A program made the translations under genes and the position numbers. Source: Isotricha intestinalis (taxonomy: Eukaryota; Ciliophora; Litostomatea; Vestibuliferida; Isotrichidae). From it: a stretch of DNA of 18,111 nucleotides. The stretch is taken from positions 1 to 18,111 of the forward strand of contig JAJJLU010000811.1 of assembly GCA_023807065.1 (NCBI GenBank). The letters run 5' to 3'. A model generated the notes under the pieces. That model saw only the letters and a list, made by a program, of their open reading frames with translations, was not told the DNA's origin and ran no database searches. The stretch's first letter is position 1, and each line of letters opens with the position of its first letter. Shown piece after piece: positions 1-9,400 of the stretch.

Positions 1-1255
1 CTTCGGAACGATGGAAAACATACGTCCCTGGCTCTGCATATACCAATGCACCCGTTTTGGCAGGTATCACTCCCTCACTCGGACTGAGGATCAGTTCGTC
101 ATTCTCAATGTTCTTACCATAATAAACGCCCTTGATGTTCTCATTCTCAGGAATCTTCAAAGCATACTCTTTGTACAGTGTTGCCATACCAGCCTCGCTC
201 ACATTCAGAACCAATACTGGTATATCCTTGATGTTCCAGAACTGATTCCAAGAAGAAGTGATGATGTATTTATCTTCTGTACCTTCTGGATAATATAATC
301 TGGCTTGGTTATAGATGAGATTAGGATTAGCAGTTGGATGCACTCTTTTGAAAACGCTTTCTGATATAGTAAAAGGATTTTCTATGTTAGAAATGACACT
401 TGTTAAACTATCGCAGGCTTCGAAAGCCCAATTATCAATTTTTGTGATGCTGTTGGGAAAAGTGATTGATTTTAAGCTACTACAAAATTGAAAAGCTTGT
501 TGGCCGATAGTTTTTACGCTATTTGGAATGGTTACTATAGTTAGTTTAGTGCAACTAGAGAATGTGTAATCGTTAATTTCTGCGATACTTTGAGGAATCA
601 TGATTTCTGTAAGACTGCTGCATTTCTTGAAAGCAGATGAACCAATAGATGTAACTCCATTGCCAAGGGTTACATCTTTGAGATTATTGCATTCTATGAA
701 AGCCGAAGAACCAATAGTGCCACATGGTATGTTAATAGAGGTCAAAGCCTTGCAGCTATAGAAAGCGTTTTGTCCTATGGCTGTGACGCTTTCTGGTATG
801 TTGATATCTTTGAGTTTCTGGCAATTATAGAAAGCACTGTTTCCGATGGTGCTCAGTTTTGCAGGGAGTACGACGGATTCCAGATTAGAGCATCCTTTGA
901 AGGCCGACTGACTGATTGTGGTGATGTTGTCGGGGAGGATGACATGCGTTAGACTATTGCATCCAGAGAAGACAAAATTTTTCATCGCTACAATAATATA
1001 GTGATTACCAGTGCCATCTTCATTTGACCAAACTTCATTGAGGTTGATAGTTCCTTCAACGTCCGAGCTTATGGCTCGTTGGGACCCATTACCGATAGTA
1101 AAATTTGTTCCACTTATGCTTCCTGTGATTTTCGTCCATGAGACCGTGTTATCGCAGGCAATGACCTTCACGTATGCAGTGGCTGCGAAGGTGGAAATGC
1201 TGGCGAGCATGAACAATGTTATGCAAAGCATGAAAGGTGTAATGATTTTTTTCAT
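1..1255 (-). CDS. BspA-like secreted LRR_5 surface protein, partial (C-terminus beyond window)
   Basis: Reading the minus strand from the ATG at 1255-1253 gives an uninterrupted frame of about 418 codons that leaves the window with no stop. Residues 1-24 are a classic bacterial signal peptide (Lys-Lys after Met, hydrophobic core, small residues ending in TFA). Residues about 98-290 hold eight full and one irregular BspA/LRR_5 repeats of about 23 residues, pattern L-x-x-I-x-I-P-x-x-[VI]-x-x-I-x-x-x-A-F-x-x-C. The fourth repeat is about two residues short. Residues about 300-418 match the region that follows the repeats in many Prevotella and Bacteroides surface proteins (LNVSEAGMATLY, then GVIPAKTGALVY). 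Known family members are exported proteins involved in adhesion or host contact; the ligand here is unknown. Base composition and codon use differ sharply from every gene to the right. BspA-like proteins also occur in Trichomonas and Entamoeba, but the signal peptide and leader point to Bacteroidetes. Confidence 0.9.
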   Translation of the reverse strand, partial: MKKIITPFMLCITLFMLASISTFAATAYVKVIACDNTVSWTKITGSISGTNFTIGNGSQRAISSDVEGTINLNEVWSNEDGTGNHYIIVAMKNFVFSGCNSLTHVILPDNITTISQSAFKGCSNLESVVLPAKLSTIGNSAFYNCQKLKDINIPESVTAIGQNAFYSCKALTSINIPCGTIGSSAFIECNNLKDVTLGNGVTSIGSSAFKKCSSLTEIMIPQSIAEINDYTFSSCTKLTIVTIPNSVKTIGQQAFQFCSSLKSITFPNSITKIDNWAFEACDSLTSVISNIENPFTISESVFKRVHPTANPNLIYNQARLYYPEGTEDKYIITSSWNQFWNIKDIPVLVLNVSEAGMATLYKEYALKIPENENIKGVYYGKNIENDELILSPSEGVIPAKTGALVYAEPGTYVFHRSE

Positions 1256-1314
1256 AAGACTGTGATATTTAATGATGAGAAATGCTTTTCAGAAAGGTTG
1301 CACAGTCTATCAGA

Positions 1315-1358
1315 TAAAAAGAAAGCGCAGACCCACCATACTCTGACACAGGTCTGCG
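1315..1358 (-). terminator. Intrinsic-terminator-like hairpin in the leader of the LRR gene
   Basis: CGCAGACC (1326-1333) and GGTCTGCG (1351-1358) form a perfect 8-bp stem with a 17-nt loop. On the minus strand the stem is followed by a pyrimidine/U-rich run (CTTTCTTTTTATC, 1325-1313). This is the shape of a Rho-independent terminator for minus-strand transcription, placed about 60 nt before the LRR start codon. A longer stem, AAAGGTTG/CAACCTTT (1360-1367 with 1293-1300), brackets it. The structure could end a short RNA or attenuate the LRR gene. Confidence 0.55.
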
Positions 1359-1365
1359 ACAACCT

Positions 1366-1506
1366 TTAATACACTATGGACAAGTCTACGCCGAAGGGCA
1401 TAGCTCCATGTGTATTAAATAATGCTCTAATATCTTTTTTCGAGGTCGCAATTCGTGTCAGAGATTGAGCAAATTAAAATGTCATGTTTCTTCGAGAAGG
1501 AACATG
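1366..1506 (-). ncRNA. Structured 5' leader or small RNA with two further hairpins
   Basis: Two hairpins precede the terminator-like element in minus-strand RNA. At 1483-1506, CATGTT/AACATG encloses CTTC/GAAG with one C-A mismatch, at the predicted 5' end of the transcript. At 1366-1418, a stem of about 14 bp with one bulged base (TTAATACAC plus ATGGA on one arm) encloses an inner 7-bp stem (1386-1392 with 1397-1403) closed by a 4-nt loop. Together with the promoter-like box at 1510-1517 and the terminator-like hairpin this outlines an RNA of roughly 180-190 nt. I do not recognise it as a named Rfam family. It may be a free small RNA or the regulatory leader of the LRR gene. Confidence 0.5.
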
Positions 1507-1509
1507 ATG

Positions 1510-1517
1510 CAAAGATA
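1510..1517 (-). promoter_or_regulatory. Bacteroidetes-type -7 promoter box
   Basis: On the minus strand the bases read TATCTTTG, matching the Bacteroidetes primary sigma-factor -7 consensus TAnnTTTG. The -33 element is weak: I see only T-rich sequence at the right distance. Transcription would begin about 1503, just before the first leader hairpin, which makes the position sensible. Confidence 0.45.
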
Positions 1518-1648
1518 ATGGAAAAAATCGAAGATATGATAATTCCATTAAAAAAGGTGTACTTTTTGATGAATCCTGATGGATAGGTAGCTTGTTTCAA
1601 TGTATAGATTCACATATAGATTCCAATTAGTAGAAAAAACAAACGAAT

Positions 1649-1671
1649 ATTGTCTCTTAAGAAAAGACAAT
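1649..1671. repeat. Short inverted repeat
   Basis: ATTGTCT (1649-1655) and AGACAAT (1665-1671) are perfect inverse copies around a 9-nt loop, and the flanking bases pair partly. It lies in bacterial-like intergenic DNA. With no U-tract it is not a convincing terminator, and no function is claimed. Confidence 0.4.
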
Positions 1672-1712
1672 AACGATATGATTTGCGACAATTCGAAAGA
1701 TAGATTCGATAT

Positions 1713-1758
1713 TTTGTGATAAATTATTACAATTGCCTCAAATTATAATTATCGCAAA
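1713..1758. repeat. Imperfect inverted repeat next to the composition boundary
   Basis: TTTGTGATAA (1713-1722) and TTATCGCAAA (1749-1758) pair over ten positions with one G-U wobble, and the inner AATT/AATT segments also pair around a short loop near 1735-1740. A similar word, TTTGCGACAA, occurs at 1682-1691. The structure sits at the last stretch of bacterial-looking DNA before the AT-rich region. Confidence 0.4.
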
Positions 1759-1945
1759 TGAACATATTTAAAAATAATCAAAATTCGCCTTTTTTTATAA
1801 GCTAAATAATCCATTTAGTTTATTTGATATTTTAATTTTATATTTTATTTAAATATCACAATTAATAATTTTTCTAAAACTTTACTATAATTCTTTTCTT
1901 TTACTTATTAATAAAAAATTTACATTTATAATATATTAAATGGTT

Positions 1946-3400
1946 TTATAAAAATAATATTTTTAGGTTTTTTTCTGTTTCTTCATCTTTATTATAATCT
2001 TGATTATTTTCATTATCATTAATATTAATATCATTATCGTAATCAGTAAAATAAAACAAATTATCATGATTTTTATTTCTATTAAACTCTTTTCCACTAT
2101 TTTTAACTTCTATTTTATCATTGAAAATTTTATTATATAAATTTTGTAATTTTTCCCTTTTAAAATCTAACTTAGCTCCTTTTCTTTCAATATTGAAATA
2201 ATTATTTTCTAATTTTTCTCTTAAAATTTGATTTTCTTTACTTTTATAATTAGCTAAAATAGGGCTAAATTTTTTAGTAACTTCATCAACAAAATCATTT
2301 TTTTTCTTATAATTTTTAGTAATGTTATCAACAAAATATAAAGCAACATCATCAGGTAATCTATTTACTCTATCACTAATTGCTAAAATTTCTGCCTTTT
2401 CATCATCCATTCCATGATATTCATTATTCTTTTTCACTTTATACACTAAATTTTTAGTATTTTCACCATCTAATTTTTTTCTTTTAAATTCTAATAATTC
2501 TTCCATATCCATTGTCATATAATTTTGAAAATCTTTTTCTGGTATTTTACTTGAATCTACTATTCTAAATAATCTCTCATTACATTTATTAGTTGAATTA
2601 TTTAATTCCCTTACTTTGTTTAAGATAATATTCTTTAAATTTTTTCTATGCTTTATTGAAATTTTTTGAGATAAAACTTCTTCAAATATTTTACTTCTTC
2701 TTGATTTTTGAGATTTATTTGTTGATGATGATAATATTTCTTTTGTATTATCTGAATTTACTTTTGAATGAGTTTTAATATTATTAAATTTTAATAATGG
2801 AATTTTTATTGATTTTTTAGATATTAATTGAAAAAGATTTGAATTCCTTGATTTATTATCACTTAAATTTAATAATGATTTGATATTATTATCTGTATTA
2901 TTTATATTATATGAATTACTTTTAATATGATTTATTAAGTTATTTCTCTCAAAAATTTTTTCTTTGTTTGATTTATGGTTAAATAATTTGAATACTGATG
3001 AATTGCTATTTTTTTGCTTCAATTTAATTTTTTGAAATTCAGTTTCAAATACATTGTTGACATTATTAACTTTAAAATTAGTACTTGATTCTAAATATCT
3101 TAATTTTAAAGTATTAGTTTTATTTTCAATAGTATTATCATCTGTTTTTAAATTATAATATAATAATGAACCAACATCTATTTTTTCTTCTAAATCAATG
3201 CTATCTTTTCTTTCTTTAAACAAAGCTTTTTTTAAAATAGGAATATTATTTAAAAAATTAAAATTTCTTTCTTTTGAAATTAAAGATTGTTTTAATTCTT
3301 TTTCAAATTTTAAAAGAGAATTTGGTTTAATTACATTATTTTCTGGAAAACCTATTCTATTTTTTATCATATTTAATAATTCTTTTCTTTTATTATCCAT
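1946..3400 (-). CDS. Hypothetical Asn/Lys-rich protein, 484 aa
   Basis: A 484-residue frame from ATG at 3400 to TAA at 1946. I do not recognise a family. It is dominated by Asn, Lys, Ser, Ile and Leu, with no signal peptide or membrane span. Residues about 330-425 look more ordered, with mixed charged helices (around the GMDDEKAEILAISDRVN segment) and a short basic, probably helical stretch. The last 45 residues are rich in Asp, Asn and Glu. Residues 160-240 are a low-complexity Asn/Ser linker. It follows the channel gene on the same strand with only 95 bp between them. The same frame stays open for about 35 codons upstream of the ATG, back to a TAG that overlaps the end of the channel gene, but has no earlier ATG. 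I tested joining it to the channel through GT-AG introns and found no frame-compatible splice. Probably lineage-specific. Confidence 0.7.
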   Translation of the reverse strand: MDNKRKELLNMIKNRIGFPENNVIKPNSLLKFEKELKQSLISKERNFNFLNNIPILKKALFKERKDSIDLEEKIDVGSLLYYNLKTDDNTIENKTNTLKLRYLESSTNFKVNNVNNVFETEFQKIKLKQKNSNSSVFKLFNHKSNKEKIFERNNLINHIKSNSYNINNTDNNIKSLLNLSDNKSRNSNLFQLISKKSIKIPLLKFNNIKTHSKVNSDNTKEILSSSTNKSQKSRRSKIFEEVLSQKISIKHRKNLKNIILNKVRELNNSTNKCNERLFRIVDSSKIPEKDFQNYMTMDMEELLEFKRKKLDGENTKNLVYKVKKNNEYHGMDDEKAEILAISDRVNRLPDDVALYFVDNITKNYKKKNDFVDEVTKKFSPILANYKSKENQILREKLENNYFNIERKGAKLDFKREKLQNLYNKIFNDKIEVKNSGKEFNRNKNHDNLFYFTDYDNDININDNENNQDYNKDEETEKNLKILFL

Positions 3401-3495
3401 TATAAATTCTAAATTTATACGTTTATTTTTTTTAATTTTTAATATTTCTTTATAAGGAGTTAAATTTCTTTCTTTATTAAAATCTAATTCTGTTT

Positions 3496-6400
3496 TTACA
3501 AAAGTTTTTTTCTTGTTGTTCTATCATAAATATTTGTATCATAAATATCATTATTATGAATTGATTGTGTAATATGAATATAAATTTGATTCATATTATT
3601 AATTAATTCTGTTTTTTTGTTTTTATTTAAAATATCAGAATTTACTCTTTTTAATTTTTTTGAATTTTCTTTTTTAAAATTTCTCATTTCAGAAAATTTC
3701 CCAAAAAGAGTTTTTGGTTCATTATTCAATTCAATTCTTTTTCTTGCTTCAATCATTTTTTCTTTAAGTTTTTTTTTAAATCTAAATAAAACTTGACAAG
3801 CTAATAAAAAACTTAATTTATTATCATCAACAGAAACATTTTTTTTAATAAAAAAAGGTTCAATTTCTTCATTTTTATATTCTAATTCCCATAATTTTTT
3901 AGTAAAAGAATTAACAACATTTCTTCTTAAAGTATCAAAATTAACATTCATTGATTTACTTACTGCAAATTGACTTATTATCATACATGCATCAATAAAA
4001 TGAATTTTAATGTATTTTTCTTGTTCATTTAATATTGGAGTATCTTTACTTAATTGTTCAGATGAAAAAATATATGCATTTCTATTTATTTCATCATTCA
4101 TTTTTTGAGTTTCAGTTTTTAAATATTGTTTATATTTTTCATCTGATACTATAATTTTAAATTTACTTATTAATTTCATTACTTCAATATCAGTTGTATA
4201 AAATTTTCCATTTTTAGTTAAATAAAAATCGTTGTAAGCATATGATTGAGGAAGTATAAAATTTGGTTTATTTAAAGATAAATTAACTTTACTTTTTTTG
4301 ATTAAATTTTTACAATGTAAAAATTGTCTATAATCCTTCTCTATTCTATAGTATTTCATATCATCATTTATCCCTTGAATTAAATGTCTGTCATAATTAA
4401 ATCCAATTGGAGGTGGAAGTTCTTTCATCATTAAAATAAAATCATATGGTTTTATAACTTTAGTACATAAAGGATCATAATCCATCCAAAGATTAATAAA
4501 TCTTTCCATTAAATCTTGTGGTAAATAACCCTCATTTTCATAAATTGATTCATTAAATCCATCTATTACAATAACCACACATAAATTCATTATAAAAATT
4601 GGTCCTATAATCATAAATGATATAAAGTAAAAATATGAGAAATTATTTCCACAAGAAAAATAATTATTTTGTGTCATTGTTTGATAGGAAATATGATGAT
4701 TATCATAGCATACAATATTATAATAAAAACAATAGAAATCTTGTTTATATTTTGATGAATTTATATCTCTACAATCATGAAAAGATAATTCAGTCATAAT
4801 ATAAACCCAATCTTCACCAGTTATACATTGAAATAAGAGTGAAATAGATGGAATAAAGCTTCTAAAATTATTAGTTTTTGAAATATATTTTCTATATGGA
4901 GATTTACTAAAGGCATACATTCCAATATTTGCATATATTAGAAGTAACATTAAAACAAATAATCCTATTCCAAAAAGAGAAGGAATTAAATGAATCAATG
5001 CATCTATTAGTGATCTTAATTTACCAAAATGACTGAAAATTCTTAATATTCTAAATATACGAAAAAGTCTTAATACCATTGGTATTGAACTTAAAGAACT
5101 AACATCAATTATTTCCGTTAATGTTAAAATATTTAGTATTGCTAAAATATCACTTAATATTATTATTATAAAATCAAAAATATTCCAATTATTCAAAAAA
5201 AATAATTTTTTGTATACAATTAATTTCAATATCAATTCAATAGTAAAAAGAAAAGTAAAAGCTAAATTAATATATGTTAAAGTATTATTATATTTTTTAC
5301 TTGTTCCATTATGTTGAACAAGAAGAGTACAACATGATAAAATAATTAATATACTAATAATAATATCAAAAGGTTTTGAAACAACAATTTTAGTTAATTT
5401 TCCTTTATAAGTTTTTTCATTAATAACATCAATTTTTGGTACAGGATGAAATTTCATAAAAATTTTTTGAATATGAACCCATTCTCTTTCAGGTTCAGTT
5501 AATTCTTTTATAAAATGTCTTTGATATTTAAGTTTATCATAATTTTGCATAATAATAGCAATAATTAAATTTAAAAATAACATATGTAAAAGAAGTTCAA
5601 CAACAACAAAATAAAATTCATAATTTTTACTCTTTTTTGTTAATGAACCCATTCTCATAATATAATTCCAATTTTCAGCAACCATTAATTCAAAAATAAC
5701 TTTTAAACCAACTAAAATATTTGAAAAATTACTATCATTATAAATCCATTTTCCATTGTTTTTTAAACATTCTTCTTTAGAAGCTCCAATATTATTTATG
5801 CAAATATAATATAAACTTTCTTTAAAAAAATTAACTCCAATTAATGAGAATAATATCATAAAAATTAAACATACAATTAATAAATTTGATAAAGCAAATA
5901 TTGATGAAAATAATGTTCTTCCTAATAAATATAAATTTTCATTATTTGTTATTATTCTTATTGTTTTTACTAACCTCATAACTCGGAATGTTCTTATAAA
6001 ACGAATATTATTATTCAAAATCATATCAATAATTCCAATAATAACACAAATAAAATCAATTATATTTGTTATACTTCTTAAATATGAATATTTATTTAGA
6101 AAAAATCCTTTACTTATTATTTTTATAAGTGCTTCAATAATAAAAATTATATTAAAAAAATAATTTAAAGCATCAATTGTTTTTTTTCTTTTTGAATTTG
6201 GATTTAACCAAGCATGATCTAAACAAATTATAATTAAATTTCCTATTATTAAAAAAATCAAAATATAATTAAATAACCAATGTTTAAGAATTTTAATACA
6301 TAAATGTCTAAATTTATTTTGTGGAGAAAATAAAAATAAAGAATAATCCATTATAATTATTTCATTTTCTAAATCTATAAAAGATTCATTATCAAAATTT

Positions 6401-9400
6401 TCACTTTGCATTAGAAATTTTGTTCTATTTGATATTAAATTTGTTGCTTGAGGTAATTCTAATGTATATTTTTTTTCAATTCCATTTATTTCTTCTAAAT
6501 CATGATTATCGTTTTTGAATTTTGTTGATGTTTTATTTAAAGTTTTTGAAGGAAGAATAGTAAATGAATTATTTGTTTTTCCTAAACTTAAATCTTTATA
6601 TATTATTTTTGGATTATTTTGAACATAAGATTGTTTAATTTTAGGTTTAATAAATTTTTTTCCCTTTATTTCTTCATTTTTATCATTTTTTATATAAATA
6701 CTATTTTCATTTAATTCTCTATTACTTTCAGAAATTGTGAAATTTTCAATTAATTCACTTTCACTTTCTTCTTTTAAATGATGATTTTCTATATTATCAT
6801 AATCATTATTTATATTATTTTCTATCTTTTCTTTTTTATTATTTTTTCCAATCATTTCATATGCTTTTAAATTTGTTTTTTCATCAATTTCCTTTTCATA
6901 ATCAATTCCAAAACTATAATAAGAATCAATTCTATCAATATATTTAATTGCTTCATTTCTTGCTTTTTCTTCTTTTTTTGGATCATTATCAATTATTTTA
7001 TTTAAAGTAAAAGTTCTTTTCACAACAAAAGTTTTATTTTTATTGAATAAATCATATTTATTTGGAACTTTTTGATAATATTCTGAATTTATACATTGAA
7101 AAGTAATAAAATCTATTTTATTTTTTGCTATAATTTCAAAATTATCTTCAAATTCTAAATTTTTAGAATATAATTTCATTAAATAATAATTATATACTGA
7201 TCCATTTTGAATTTCTCCATTTGTTTTTTTAGCGAATCTTTCAATTAAATTTAGTCCTTTTTTATTTTTTATTTTTGTTGCATAATTAATAATCTTACTG
7301 GAACTAATTTCACTTGATTTATATATTAATTCTAAAATAAAAAAATGTACATTTCTATTTTTTTCTAAATGATATAAAGAAGATTGGAAATTATCAATTA
7401 AATAAGCAAGAAAAACATTTAATAAAGTAATATTTCCAAATGAAATAATAGTTACAAAATAAGCAATAACAGCAACAGGATTATTTTTTTTACTTCTATA
7501 ACAATCATAGAAAAAAGTATACCAATGATCCCCAATAATAATCATAAAAACACTAAGAAGAGAATTTGGGAAATTATCAAAATTATAAAAATTACTATTT
7601 TCTCTTGCTTGAAAATCATTACCATCAAATTTTAATGAATCATGAAAAAATTGGAAACCTAAAAGAGCATACATGAAAATAAAAAGAATAAATAATATTA
7701 AAAAATCAACAATTCTGATTATTGTTTCCCAAATACTTTCCATTATAATTTGAAAGCTTTCCCAACTTCGAAATAATCTAAATATTCTAAATATTCTTAA
7801 TATTTGAAAAGTTGATGCTATTGATGTTGAATTATTTCCTCTATCACCGAAAATATTTTGTTTATTTAATATTATTTCTATTAATGACACTGAAACTATT
7901 ATTAAATCAAAAATATTTAACCAATCAAAAAAAAAATTTTTCCCATATCCAATTATTAAAATACACATTTCAATAGAAAAAATTGAGACTAATATTATAT
8001 TTATTATTTCATATATATCTTTTTCTTTTTTTGATATATTTACTCTATCTAATGCAAGGATTATTCCATTTAATAATATACATATATATATTATTATTTG
8101 AAATAGTGGTTGTTTATATATTGTATAACATAAAAAAGAAAATTTATAATTTTTATGATATTGATTCAATTCTTTTACTTTTGAAAAAAAATGAATTTTT
8201 CTCCATATTTTTTTTAAAAAATTTATGCTTACTTTATATTTATCATCATTTTTTCTTTTATCATGCTCATTTTGATGTTCATTTAAATTATGAAATTGCT
8301 CTACAAATTTTTTACTTATTTCAATTGGACTATATTTTAATTGGTAATTTTTTTTCATCTTTTTTTCATTTAAATTATCTAAATTAACATGCATAAATTT
8401 TTTTATTTTTTTATTAGAATTTCCATCATAATAAACAACTAAATCATTTTTTCTTGCTTTTCGAAAATTATAAATTAAAACAGCCACAGTTAAATTTACA
8501 GTTAAATAATAATTAACAATAATACATAAAACAAAATAAATAAGTGAAATATAATAATTATGACCATCCATTAATAAAAACATTATATTATTCCATCCAT
8601 TTGCAGTTAATACTTGAAAAACTGTTAAAAGACTCCATCCTATATTATTAAAAGTTGTTAAACCATAATTAAATTCTTCATAATTTAATTCATTTTCATA
8701 TTTATATATTTCAGATAAAAAATAATATCTTTTTCTATAAAAAGACATTGCACTTAAACAATTATCACATTTAATTTCTCCTCCACATAAATGGAAAAAA
8801 TTCTTTTTTTCTATTTCTAATTTTCCTAAAAAAGGTTCTTTAGAAGTTCTACATCTATATTCAAATTTTTCATTCCATAAAGATAAACCAAAAATAGCGA
8901 AAATAATTACAAAAAAAAAAACAAATAAATAAACAGTTCCAACATCAATTAAACTATTAAATAAAACAACAATAAAATTTCTCATATGGGGTAAAACAGT
9001 TATAGTTTTTAAAGGCCTAATTAAACGAATAGTTCTTAAAGCAAATAAATTTGCATTTATTTGAGGAAATAAATTTATTGTACATGATATTACTACTATG
9101 AAATCTAACCAATTCCAAGGATCTCTTAAATAACTATATTGTTCTAATATAAATCCATATGCTATTATTTTTAGAATAAATTCTATTATAAATATTATTG
9201 TAAATACATATTCTGTGTACATTGCTGCAATTTTTAAATTTTCTATAGTTTCAAATATTAAAAAAAGACAATTTGTTATTATTATTGTGTTTATTATAAT
9301 TATAAATATTTTTGAAGATACAAATTTTTGAATTTGTATTCGAAATTTATTTTCGTTTGAAAAAATCCAAAGAGAATTACTTGCAAAATATTCTTCTGAA

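Larger units (their letters stand above)
1518..1945. other. Gene-free stretch with probable bacterial/eukaryotic junction
   Basis: No gene is visible here. Up to about 1760 the sequence still has mixed composition with CG dinucleotides and palindromes, as expected of the region upstream of the LRR gene. From about 1790 it is almost pure A and T, like all protist intergenic DNA to the right. No telomeric C-rich repeat, insertion-sequence end or target-site duplication marks the change. It could be an assembly chimera or a genuine insertion. Confidence 0.6.

Noticed and set aside
1..1255. Eukaryotic BspA-like gene of Trichomonas or Entamoeba type
   Set aside because: The bacterial signal peptide, Prevotella-style region after the repeats, leader hairpins and contrasting base composition favour a Bacteroidetes origin.
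770..1265. Plus-strand open frames in the left region
   Set aside because: They are antisense shadows of the minus-strand LRR protein, whose repeats and signal peptide are unmistakable.
3400..3498. The channel and the 484-aa frame as a single gene joined by an intron
   Set aside because: Candidate GT-AG pairs either create an immediate stop or shift the frame; the channel ends normally in TAA after its Cav-like tail.
7983..8387. 134-aa plus-strand hydrophobic frame
   Set aside because: It is antisense to the channel's I-II linker and second domain; hydrophobic residues come from AT-rich antisense codons.
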